From Taenia hydatigena (taxonomy: Eukaryota > Platyhelminthes > Cestoda > Cyclophyllidea > Taeniidae), in NCBI GenBank assembly GCA_036345935.2, contig JADWOT020000003.1, forward strand, positions 19,982,509 through 20,046,508: a DNA stretch of 64,000 nucleotides, in the 5' to 3' direction. Under the pieces are notes generated by a model. It did not search any database. It was given only the letters and a program-made list of their open reading frames with translations, and had not been told where the DNA came from. This document shows positions 25,096-36,800 of this stretch, piece after piece. The position numbers and the translations under genes were made by a program. Every line of letters starts with the position of its first letter. The first letter of the stretch is position 1.

Positions 25096-26198
25096 AGAAC
25101 ATAGGTATTATGTCTATCAACTTAGATATACATCTTACCTTTTAGCCGGAATGATGTCTGCACGAAACATTACCAATGGATCATCACATTCATGGGGGAA
25201 AATGTGAATTACAAGCCACGTTTTAGATTACATAATCTTATTTAAGCTACACGAAAAGCGTAAGTTGTTCTTATTTACTTAGGGTAATAACTGGCATAGG
25301 AAATCAAAGGTACACAAAAGAACACAAACATTGTTTTTAATGCGGCTGAATTCAGGTTTAAGTATTTGAGAATTAGCGCATCGAGCACAGTACTTATTAG
25401 TTTTACGGAAGCGAGTTTTGGAACTTATATTGTCCTAAGCATTTTGAACCTCAAATCTTTTTCATCAAAGCCTTCTTTTCATAGTGTTCGATAGGAGATA
25501 GAGATAAGCTATTGGTTATCAGCCAGTAGCCCACGCTAAGGCATGGCGGCCTCGGTCTCACATTGGTTGCTCTGATGCTTGTCATTTTGCCTAGTCGATC
25601 GTTCAAACCACTTCGGGTTGTTAGCATTTTGTAAGTCCAACTTTATCTTAAAGGTTTTGTTGCCAACAAGTTTACAACTGGATTCAATCTTACTGTGACA
25701 TGTCGTATGCTTCCTCATTAACATTGCTCCGTTTTTATTCAATGGAAAGTCCCGTGTAAATATAGAAGCAGTTTTGTTTTTATCGAGAATGTTGTCGCTT
25801 GCGACCCAATTTACACTCGCTTTCTGCGGGGTTTAAACTTCAAGAGGTATTTAGATGGATAGTTTAAATTTGACTGAGAGAGGTTGTTTGCTTGAGTTTC
25901 GGCCTTTTACAAGAATACTCCACAAATTCAAGAATTTGAAGTCTACGCGTAGTGGTGTTTTTGTTACCATTGCTAAAAACCACAAAGGTATTGTTTTTGA
26001 ACAAGTAACACCTACACAATTAAATTTTGAGTAGTGCAAATAATATAATTTTTATTAAGGGTGTAGGAACTAACAACAACCAATAATTACATAAAGCGTG
26101 TTGGTAATTATTGTAAAGTTTTCTGGCATCTGTTTTACGGATGTAGTCTCTGGCTTCTAGTGGAAGATAGATGCAAGTAATGAGGTTTTTTGAACTGC
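25096..26198. other. Intergenic region upstream of LPCAT, nothing recognised
   Basis: AT-rich between the duplicated repeat and the LPCAT start. Minus frames at 25536-25742 and 25851-26039 have no recognisable character. The LPCAT promoter should lie here. Confidence 0.45.
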
Positions 26199-26200
26199 AG
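26199..26200 (+). promoter_or_regulatory. Candidate (trans-)splice acceptor of LPCAT
   Basis: The AG of ttttttgaactgcag lies 3 nt before the ATG at 26204. If used, the in-frame ATGs at 26171 and 26180 would be removed and translation would begin MMEELDG. Confidence 0.4.
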
Positions 26201-26203
26201 AAA

Positions 26204-29200
26204 ATGATGGAGGAACTGGACGGAGCAAATTGCGATGAATCATTACTTGATGATACATCCTTAAAAAATCCCTTTGTCCACTCCATCCACATCTCTCCAG
26301 CCCGTCGAGTTCAGCTGTGGCTTTTCGCTGTTTTCGTTTTCCCCTTCCGTCTTCTCTTCATGCTAACCTTCCTCTTTCTCGCCCTCTTCTTTGGCGAATT
26401 GACCACCCGGCGGATGGACTTTTCGAAACCCATGACTGGTTTCCGGAAGCACTTTCTCCTGCCAGTCTTCATATTCTGTGGTCGCATGCTCTTTTCTAGT
26501 GGTGGTTTCATATGGGTGGGTCATAAGGGCAAGCGGGCCAGCTGTGAGGAGGCGCCGATTCTTGTGCTGGCACCCCATTCCTCCTTTTACGACTCCCTTG
26601 TCTTTCTCTCTCTGGGCATGCCCTCTGTTGTGGGTAAAACGGAGACGGCGCTTTCGCCCATCGGTTCATTTATAAAGATGACTCAGCCTATCCTGGTCAA
26701 TCGGGATGATCCCTCTTCGCGGCAGAATACGCTTGCTGAGATCAGGCGTCGGGCCCTCTCCAATGGCAAGTGGCCACAAGTACTCATCTTTCCTGAGGGC
26801 ACTTGCACTAATCGGTCGTGCTTGATCAACTACAAGCAAGGTGCGTGAAAGCTGGGTGGCAAGGTTTCTCTACCAGTCTGTGGGTTTGTAATCGTCTGTA
26901 CGTTTTAGGAGCCTTCACCGTTGGATGTCCTGTACAACCGGCAATTCTGCGGTGGAGTTATGCAGTGGTAAGTCAAGAAGTATCTACACCTGTATGTCCG
27001 GTCCTGATTTGCAGTCATACATAGAATGTTGGTGCTTCCTTTCGAACAGTGGTTACTTTGCTTTGGCTGTAAAGTGTTGTGATGCTTTCAAGACGCCACA
27101 TCAGCTTTGTGGCAGAATTTCATAGACTCGAGTAACTTTGAGTAAAATAAAAAGAAAATATCGTCTCTACTTTCTCCGCAACAGCTGTGAGTGAATCTGT
27201 ACTGCGCTTCACCTAGTCTTTTATTATCGTTTGTGACGTGAAGAGCCTAAATAGCCCGAAATGACACTTGATCTCCTCCCAATGTGATACAGCAATGGTT
27301 TGAACTTTATTCACCACTTTTCTGTCATTTTGTAATAGGCCACATCCACTAACATTGTTCTGTCTTGGAAACCAAAGGCTTTAAATCGTAGGGGGGGCCA
27401 CCTCATTCGGTGAATCAGGAATGCTGTCTTACAAAATCTCAGTCAAAGTATGCTATATTTTGTCCCTAAGCGGTCAGATTATCCTATTTTTCAAGCAGAA
27501 CCAGCTTTCTCTTTTTCAAGCTTCTTAAATGAACGCAGCAAATCACTTAAGATATCCTTCTAAAGGCAGTTCAGGTGATCAGAAGGGTACTGTTTCATGG
27601 CGAAAATAATCAGTGCTTTGAACTTTTTGAACAGCTTTGGGTAAAAGGTGTCTGACCAAAATTTGAGCTGTTACGTTGCTATAGTGCATGAATGTGTTTA
27701 CTTTCTCTAACGCTGGTTTTTAACTGTGATGCGACTTAGGAAAACAGCGTTTCCAGTGCCTCTGGAACTTTTTCGGAAAAAAATATGCGCAGTTGTCCTT
27801 GTGTTGTGGTGCCAAATTGGACCCAAAACGCATGCCCTGCGGCCAGCGTTATTGCGACCTAATTCTAGCGTTGTGTATTGTTTACCTTCGGTACCCTTAT
27901 CGTTTCGGGACTACCCGATGACTGTGATGACGCTTTACGAGGAGGCAGACACATTGTGCGTAATTAGTGACAATTAATCGTTACTCTAACCCGGATTTGG
28001 CCTTAGCGGATACGCTTTTTCATCGATTCAGTAGGGGATGTTTTTTTCCCTTTACAGGACAGCATAACATGGACGTGGGATGGGCCCGGGATGTGAGTCG
28101 AACTCATGCTCATTTGTCATTACCATTTGCTGAGGTTATGATCGTGGTGACTGTTTTTTTATCTGCGCCTTGTAGACTCGAGCTCCTCTGGCTTACCGCT
28201 CTGCAACCTTACATAACATTGGAAATTGAGGTGAGCTCTCTTAGATGACCAGGCTGCCACTAGAAGTTTTTTTGCAGATGAGGTTTGTTGGTTTAAGCCT
28301 TTCAGCTCAATTGATTCGCACTGATTCTCTACTATTTTGTTTTTGATCAGTTTTTACCGGTTTATGTCCCCAATGAAGCGGAGAAAGAAGATCCGCAACT
28401 TTATGCCAAAAACGTGCGTGCGGTGATGGCTAAGTAAGTTATGGTTCTTTTTTCCTGCCCTCTCCGTGCCTTTTTTCACTACAATTAATTTTGAATAAGA
28501 CATGCGTGATGGATGAGTGTACAACTCTGCAAAAATTGTCCATCATGAATATTTATTATATGGGAAGTAAGTTTGAAATTTTTCTAAACCCTAAGCGAAG
28601 ACCTCATTACACGCAAGAGTGGGTAATTTATAAATACAAATTGTACGGCTTGAATGCTTGGGCAAAAGCTTAATAGAATCGTGATTTGTGTGGACGTTTT
28701 TACTATTTAAATGCTCTTTAATTGTCAATCGACGGGTTGCACTCAGGATATTTTTGAACGTGAAGATAACAGGAATAGCTACTAGAAGTTCTTACTTATT
28801 TCACATAGCGTTCTGAACCAGACTTCTTGCTAATGCTTTAATCGTTCTGCACCCATCTAATATCAAAGGCACACGTGGTAGTAAACAGGAGCATATCATC
28901 ACACTGGTGACAACAAAGCCAAATGTCAGATAAACAATTCCTTTCGCAATACTTGCATCGAATGACTGATGACAATATCCTCTGCTTCCCGTGCTTGAAT
29001 AAAATAAGTAGACGTGGTAAGGCTGATCTGAGTTGTCTACTGCCATTCCTTCCCCCTTATTTCCAGAGCTGCCAACCTCCCCACCACGGAACTCAGTTTT
29101 GATGACTGTCACCGCATTCGGAAGGCTATCCAATTTAATCTCCCCATGGCCTGCCATATTAATGAGTATGGCAAACTCACAAAGTACCTGTAGGTCCTGC

Positions 29201-32200
29201 TTCATTGTTTGGCCATGCGAGTTAGAGTTAGTGCTCAATTTTACAAGCATTTTGGTCAACGGGAAATGGATTGCCTTACCGAAAACATTAGGATCCTTAT
29301 CATTCATAATAAATATACTCTCCTCCAAACGCTTGACTTAGTGATGAATGCATCAAAATGAAATAATAAACCTAGGCTCAATTCATGACGAAACCTCCAT
29401 ATTGAGTGAAGCTGTGTTTAGTTTCGTAGACTGAGGCAGGTCTATGGGAGAAGACTTTAAGCTTGCAGACCCACCTTGCTTTAATCTACTACTGCTTGCG
29501 TATTCCATAACTGAGGCTTTGTTGGGCCAGTGTTTTCTACACGAAGCAAACCTTATTTGAAATGGATAAGAATTGGTCACTCCACTCCGTGTGGTTTCAT
29601 TTTAGAGGGGCTGTTTGTGGGAACGGTAATATACAGTGCCTACGTTGGGAGTAAAACAAAGTTAAGGCACCAAAGGTAGACTTTCTTTGGTTCTACTAGA
29701 GTACAATGATTTCTTCTCGCTTATCCTTTATTCCTAGTGCCGTCATGGGGTTACGTGTACTACTAACATGCGGTCTACAAGAATGCATGAAAGTTGTTTA
29801 GTCCAAAACTTCGTTGTGTGTTCGTTTTTGGGACAGCAAACTACGCGAAATGCCGAGGCTTGGTTTGTTTGCTTGCCTTTGGCTGAGATCGATCTCTCTG
29901 CCCAGGTTCCGCGAGCCTCGACCGGAGGGTCAAATCTCGGCTAGCCAGGTGCCCTACGTGACTGAACGTCTCCTTTCTATGGCCATGGCTGCGCGCGAGT
30001 GGCACGCGGAAGGTGTGGCGACAGGGGTCTTTAAGACTTTAACACCCTCTAAATTGGCCCATATCTTTCTGCCTCCCGGTTGCGAGGCTACCAATGACGG
30101 CCTAGGAGACAAAGTCAGCCTGCTTAGAAAGGTGGTGGCTGCACTTCCCAAGGTAAAACTAATTAATTTGTGCATCTGGCATGAAGTCTGTAACATCCAA
30201 CGGTATGTAAACACTAAAAGTCATGTGATAGGGCTGTTGGCTAAGTTTGATGGTAGGATATAAGGAACTTCGTTCGGTATGCGCAGCACAGTAAATTGCA
30301 TTTTTCGAGGCTAGCTACAGCTCATTTCGTTGGGGAGACTTCTTAAACGTTTTATATCGCGAATTGGAGAGTTGAGGTTATTAATAATTGTACAGTAAAC
30401 TAAAATGTTTTCTTGCCGATTGTATTCTGCTAGACCTCTAATAGTCACCCGGACATCCGTGTCTTGGTTGTTCACCTCTGCTTTTTAATGTTCTCGTCTT
30501 CGCCCTCTGTCGCCATGCAGCTAGCATTTCAGGTAGGTTCTATCATTCCCTAGACGAGTTCTCCATGTATCACCTAGTGCTAGTCATGTAACTACCATGT
30601 TTAACCCACATTGCCTCAGTACATTTTCAGTCACACTGTGTGGAATTTTAGGGCTGGAATCTTGGTGTCGCCTTTTTGGGAAGCTCAGCTTCAAATGGGG
30701 TTAATTTTTAGCTGTCTTCAAATGACACTATTGTTTTAAAACTACTTGAATTAATAATGTCCTATGCAGCAGCAGTAAAATGCCAAAGAGGACGGAATAA
30801 TTAGGTCGGTCCTGTGGTGTGTGAAAGATTTTATCATTTTGGTAGGTGGTCAGCGAATTCCCAACGTATGGCAAGTTTTCCGCTTGATATTTTTCTTGTT
30901 TTTCACTTCGCTCTCATGCATACTTGTGATCCAAAGCGCTTCGCCTCAATATCCGATCTACCAATTCGTTGTTCGCGCGCCTGGTGTATTTTGAACTTTG
31001 TTTTATGCTATTAATCCACCACTCATTCCTTCTCGTGAGCTTCAATGGTTAAACAGATATTGACCTTATTTCTGGTTTCTAACTTTCTGTGTAGAAGTAA
31101 TTTTGGTGCCTTAATTTTACCAGCTTAGCTTTGGTTTTGATGCGAAGTCTCGACATCATGCTCGGCAAGTTGTTTTACACACAATTTATCCATCGACTTA
31201 ATTAATTCTTTCAATGACACTTAGCGGTATGTTGGTTTCGCAATAGCTTGTTCACTTTTACCGATCCTTATTTAATTTAGAAGGTGTTATTGAACACGGT
31301 GAGCAAGCTGTTGTAGTGTGGCGCCATTCAAGCGTGATTCTGTCTCTTCCTTTTATGGTGCAGGCTTTTGGCAAAACGACTACCGATTCTGCTTTTACTG
31401 TTGTGTCCACCGAGGGTGGTGACTGTGACGACATGGACAAGTTTGCCTCGCGATCGATTTCGCCAGATGACGCGATCCGTCTCCTCACCGCTGCATATCA
31501 CCTCTCCACCGAGGAGGCCACTGCACTACTGCCTTCTGGTGGCACCAAGGGGGGCTCTCATAACCATGACGTCATTACACCGGGTTCGTTTAAGGAGCCT
31601 CAGCTTTCTTTACCTTTTCCCGCCTGGTTTTTACGTCTCCAATCTTTTGCTCAAACTTGGCGGGGATGGATTTTGAATGGGTGATTGACCAGATTAGTGC
31701 TATTATGAAACCAGAATTTTGTATTTAAAACACTGAACGGAGGCGAATACTTTCCAATCAGCGCTACTTGTATTCACTTTGCACCTAGTGCCCTGCTTCA
31801 TTCCTATCCATGCACCAGTGTCTCGCCGCTCGCTGCGCCCAAAGCTTAAACGAAAGAAGATCTGCCACCTTGTGATAGTCGACTTGGTAGGTAGTTTTCT
31901 CACCCAGAGTATGCTAACGTCTCAAAAGCGCGAGTCTACACGAATTACCATGTCGTCCATCTTCATGGAAGAATGAATGTCTCATCGTACTCGCTCGCAT
32001 AGCCAGTTGCTTGTCATTTAGACGTCATGGATGGGGTTCTGTACTGATAGATGCTGAGGAACTGAGAGTGCCATCTACACACAAACAGTGTCTGAAATCC
32101 TTCGTGGAGACGAGTAATGGCGAATGTTATGGATTCTTTGATAAGAAACTTCGGCATCCATTAAATGGTGTTGAACTGCACTGGACTGGACGGGGTCACG

Positions 32201-33059
32201 ATACCTGCACCGGCTGCTATTACTTATGTAATTTAAAAATTCTTTTTTTTCTTGTCTATAGTTTTGCTGGAGCAGTGTTCCTTTGTTGTGCACGCCTACT
32301 CCACTGAAATCTCGATTTGACATTATCGCCCTTCTTAATTCGTTGGCAAAAGAGCGATACTTTATATGAGCAGCTACAAGTTACCTTGATGATTGTTTCG
32401 TGCGGATATCAATGTGTTAAGTGTATGAGTCTAGCACAGATGGACAACCCATTCTGCCGTTTGAGGTTGTGGATGTGCACTTTTAGCAATTCTCAAGGGT
32501 CCGCAATTCAAAACCTCCGGTTCTCATTTGAGAAGTTGGAAATGCTCCATGGCTCTTCCACTTTTCCTAACATAGATTTGTCCCTGTAGCTATGGATTGA
32601 CCACTCCCCAAATTTTCCTACTTTCCAATGTACTCATGAATAATCGAATAAGAATCCTCTTTGATGCATCAAAATAGGCATAACTTCTCCCATATCAATG
32701 CTTTTACTATTTGTCTACCTGAAAAAAAGTTCAGTGTCAGACTTAGTTTCTGTTTTATAGGTTACCTGGCTCAGGCAATGAACGATCACCACCTCAAACT
32801 TGTGTCTATTTACGAGGATTACAAGAACGAGCTCAGTCGTCTGCGCGGTCAATCGGAGCGAGCTATTTCGGAGACATCGTCAACTTCCAACTCCATCTGC
32901 AGTCTCAGTCTAGGCACCGAAGAAGTTGCCTTCAAGCCAGGCCATCGCAGAGAAGCCTCCAACACTTCCGTTGCTTCCTCTACAATTTCACTTGAACAGA
33001 CAGCCGAGACTGATCTTCGAAACCGAGTCGTTACTCCGCTCTCAGATCGCGATCTCTAA
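26204..33059 (+). CDS. Lysophosphatidylcholine acyltransferase (LPCAT1/2/4-like), 9 exons
   Basis: An ER or Golgi membrane enzyme that re-acylates lysophospholipids (Lands cycle). Exons: 26204-26840, 26909-26967, 28058-28092 (35 nt), 28176-28230, 28351-28433, 29906-30152, 30434-30532, 31364-31583 and 32761-33059. They join in one frame to 577 residues. A hydrophobic segment (LWLFAVFVFPFRLLFMLTF) is followed by acyltransferase motifs: APHSSFYD (HX4D), the FPEGTCTNRSCLI block, and VDSITWTWDGPG. The rest parallels the LPCAT EF-hand region, but no canonical DxDxDG loop survives. The last junction is the weakest: an unspliced exon 8 would stop at 31684 (511 residues), whereas the proposed GTTCGT donor restores a gap-free match to the family tail before a Ser/Thr-rich end. 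AATAAA at 33303-33308. Which LPCAT paralogue it matches is open. Confidence 0.9.
28801..29508 (-). CDS. Putative gene nested antisense in an LPCAT intron; single-pass membrane protein
   Basis: It lies wholly between LPCAT exons 5 and 6 on the opposite strand. A frame open from upstream, with ATG at 29506-29508 (MEYASSSRLKQGG), ends near 29387. A second frame runs from about 29331 to a stop at 28801 (RLEESIFIMNDKDPNVFGKA onward). A splice after ATGGAG (GTTTCG, a weak donor) to tcaag before CGTTTGGAG would join them in phase 0, giving about 215 residues. The long frame contains one clear hydrophobic segment (GIVYLTFGFVVTSVMICSC) followed by Arg, and a Ser/Gly-rich stretch before it. I do not recognise the family. 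It could be a lineage-specific gene or a retained mobile-element fragment. Confidence 0.4.
31703..32265 (+). repeat. Dispersed repeat with near-identical core, copy A (in last LPCAT intron)
   Basis: It matches 43190-43760 in inverted orientation. The core (about 31769-31980) differs from the other copy at only about two positions, whereas both flanks differ by many substitutions plus an insertion of roughly 50 bp. Shared flank landmarks include actcgctcgcatagc, gatgctgaggaactgag and tgcac(t/c)ggactggac. The core carries short open frames on both strands with no recognisable protein. No terminal repeats or target duplications are evident. Confidence 0.85.
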
Positions 33060-33302
33060 TCCATTCCATCCTCACCACCTGTACTGTCTTCCACCGCTTT
33101 CGTGTTTCGTCTTTTCGTTCTCCCCTCCTTTCGATTTCGCTCTATAAACCGATTGGTTGAACAAGTTGCTCTGCTTTTCTCCATCTTTTATTGCATTTTT
33201 ATAAGGCATGCATTTATGCAACTTCTGGTTTACCCCTATATGCCGTACTGTTTGGATGAGAATGCACTTACCTCTTTCCTTGGTGTATTCTCTTTCTCCT
33301 TG

Positions 33303-33308
33303 AATAAA
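33303..33308 (+). terminator. LPCAT polyadenylation signal AATAAA
   Basis: AATAAA about 245 nt after the proposed LPCAT stop, in tgaataaaaag. The open frame covering it (33102-33455) is taken to be 3' UTR. Confidence 0.5.
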
Positions 33309-33789
33309 AAGAATTTTATCAGAGTTGTTACTCATACAGCTGCTGCTATCACCACTGCTTTTGTTGTGATCGTTTTCATGCGCCTCATGTGCACCCGTAT
33401 TAAGAAGTGCCTTTGGTCCCCTAACTTGCTCTTCCATATATGTGCTGTGACGTGAGTTGAACTTTTTGAACTGACTAACTCATCCGCATCATCTCATCTC
33501 ATCGAAGCGTCATTCATTATGCGTCAGCTATTATGGGAGTGAAATCGTCGACTCTTGAACCAAGTTGACGATTTAAGTTGGTTGAGCAAAATTGATACTG
33601 CTTGATTTGTGATTTCCCTGGATGTATTTTTCCAACCCATGTATAATATCTTGCAGGGGAAATGAAGACGATAATATGCATTTTTTAACGACTTTGGCTA
33701 CCAATTCTAGGGTTGTATTTCAACGATTGAAACACTGAATCGGCAGGAAGTGCAGAAAATGAGGGTTGCTACGTGGCTTTTTGCCTTCC

Positions 33790-33791
33790 AG
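33790..33791 (+). promoter_or_regulatory. Candidate (trans-)splice acceptor of TDP2
   Basis: The AG of tttttgccttccag, a good pyrimidine tract, lies 13 nt before the TDP2 ATG. No coding exon is needed upstream. Confidence 0.45.
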
Positions 33792-33804
33792 GTTGATAAG
33801 CTTT

Positions 33805-36800
33805 ATGGATGTTGATAGTCCAGACGATCTACCTTCGGAGGAGGAGTGTCTTAATCTTTGCAAGTCGTTCTCCCACCTCACCAACACCAACAACGCTCTG
33901 GCTATGATGTTCCTCCAGCAAGTATCTTGGGACCTCGAGGTAGTTGGGGCAAATACGTCTACTTAAACCTTGCCAGTACATGTGCATGCAATCCTCGACT
34001 GCATTTTCCACTTTCAGGCGGCAGTTCAGCGGTACCATGAGGCTATAGGCGATTCAGTAAAGGGAAGCAGGTAGTGAAGCTTTTATTTCATAGCAGTATC
34101 TCATTTTATTGAATTGGTTGGTTTAGCAAGACTAATAATGTACAGCAGTCCTATTTATTTTTACCCTACTGAGATTTCATTTTACTGAACTATGCGGGAA
34201 GAGGAGGATTTGTCCTCAAACGTACTCTATTTTTAAACAATTCCTCCGCTTTGGGGAAAGATTTATTACATGCGCAGAATTCGTATTGTGGATTGCCTTT
34301 TGTTTCAAATGCGACATACTCTTATCAGGGGCATCGTAAGCGGTTCATTTTAGGGTAGTGCTTCATCTATTCCAATGGGTTCAATGTAATTAGCTGAAGA
34401 GCATACTTTTAGTTAGGCTTATGCCTAAAAATATGAAAAATGAGATAGAAAACCATTGTTGGGAAATGATTTCAAAACTAGGCGAGAAGTGGCGAATGCG
34501 CTCAAAACAGACAGGCATCGCGTCATTTTCATACTCAAGTGAACTGCGAACATACCCCAGTACGGGAGTAACGATCACGAATGTTTTTGGAAGCTATTTT
34601 GGAGGAAACGTGGGTGTGAACAGTTGGTCAAGGAGCACTTCTTCAAGACGCGGATTCGTTGGGGGGGCATAATTATTTATAAGGGCTAAATCCATGCCAC
34701 TGATCCTGAACCAGATAGTAGTGTTGAGACACGAAAAAAGGCAATGAGCCCTCGCTCAAGTCGGTGGCAGAATGAGGCAATGAAGGTTATTTCGTGTAGA
34801 CTTCCGGCGGTTTGTGTACTTCAAATTTTTTTCGTTTAGTTAGCCCTCAGCGTGTTACTCAGATATTGCTGCATTTTTATGACCAAATTAGCATTAAAAT
34901 GCTTTATTTGCGGTCATTTTTAGTTAAGAAGTCGTTATGCTTCCCCTCTTTTTTTCTAGTCCATGGTTCTTGGAGAACTTTTGTCGTTCATTCGAAAGTG
35001 TGTCATAAAGCTGTTCTTGCAGATTGTTGGTAAGGGACTAGGGCGCCAATGTAAGGATGGAGTTCGAAAACACCGATTTGAATGAATGGTTTCCATTTTC
35101 GCGCTTTTCTAAATCATTGCTGATATTCTTCAATAGTCGAAATATCTTCCCGAAAACCAACAGGTATTTCAGTAGAATATTTATCCGTTAGTTTTGAACC
35201 CCAGTCTTGGCCTTCCGTTCCCGTTATTGACCTGACCTCGGACAGCGACGAGTCGGTAGTGATAAAGGAAGGGGAGGACATGGAGGAAGAAGTGGTGGAC
35301 AAACAGCACGCACACCTCTTTCGTCTGCTCTCCTGGAACATTGATGGACTAAGTGTGCAGTCGCGCAACTTTCGAACACCTGCGGTCGTCGCACTCATCA
35401 GAAGGTGAGGAAGGTGATCCCTTTCACCTTTTGTCGCCTCGGGGATGCGGTTGGGTTTCTTGTTTTCTAACCTACAGTAAGGGCTCACTAAATGTAGCAA
35501 ATGATGCAAACAACTGGTCTTTTGTTAGGTGGATTTCGTTTGTAGGTGTAGCTGATTTATGTGAGTGGATGTTTTTGGTGGTTCGCAATAATCACCTCAT
35601 AGTTATTTCAACTTACTATTACCTTCAGAGAGTTGTTGCTTTATCTTTACACTTGAGTAGCAATATCGTATGTGATTCCTTCAAACAAGGTGGCATATCT
35701 TTCTTCAGCCAATTGCGACTCCCAATTCATTACCTATTGAATCGAATGGCTTTTCTTTTTGAACTTGGATCGTAGAAAATATGGTCAGTTAAATTGAATA
35801 ACCTTATGGAAGCCAGGGCTGGGATTGAGTCTAGCATACCACGTGCTTCTTTGATTCTGTTTGGAGGTGCTAGAATTCTATTTCAGTTCTTTACAATTTG
35901 CAGCGAGAAGTTTCACGTGGTATGCCTGCAGGAGGTAGTACAGGAGTCTCTGGTCTACATAAAAGAACAATTGAGCTCGCTGTATGAAGTCTTTCATCCG
36001 CAGGACGTTCGAACGCGGGACTACTTCCCCATCATCTGCGTCCTTAAGCACGCCGGTCTCTTCATCCCCTCGAACACCTTCAAGGTAGGCGGCCTTATCC
36101 CTTCCATTGGATACAAACTAAGTTGGGTTATCGGACCTTAGTTACATTCTAAGAAGTGGAACAATTTTTGGAATGTATGAGATTTATGAAATAATCACAA
36201 CCTTGTGGTAGAGTAAAACTTGTCCCCATCATTCATTCAACTTTTCCAAGCTACGGTGATCTGTAAGCTATTTTTTGGAAGGTGGTTGGTTTGACATCAA
36301 AAGCTGGAGCGTAATAATACACCTTTAAGCCTGACTCAGTTGTCTTTGAGGGAATTATAAGATTAAGACTAAGGGGTCAGATTTGTTGAAAAAGCGCGCA
36401 GAAGGATTGGAATACTATTTAGCCAGGAGCAGAGTGGACGTATTTTTATGCTACCAGCGTGAGTCGAATCGTGAGGGATTGGAAAAGCATGTACAATTGT
36501 GTAAGTATTATTAGAACATATTTCCTTCCTTTAAATTATGTTCAGGTGTTTGGGTTGTTTCTGAAGGCACTAGTAAAGGTACAAACGTGAAGATGACTTG
36601 GCTACTGCCTTCGGTACCGTTATCCTGCATAAGTGACTCATCTGTCCCTAGCCTCTGACTCGTGTCAAAACAGCGTGACACGTGTTCTCGATCAGCCCCT
36701 GATAACTGGTTGCACCAAGTTGATTAAGTTTAAAACCATAAAACAGTTGCGGGACACTCTTAGTGTAAGGATGTTTTAGTTTTTTTGTTGCTAAGCCGCT

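Noticed and set aside
33102..33455. 117-codon + frame (and a 121-codon minus frame) after LPCAT
   Set aside because: It lies in the expected LPCAT 3' UTR, is unusually Phe/Leu-rich as AT-rich DNA often is, covers the AATAAA and has no family features.
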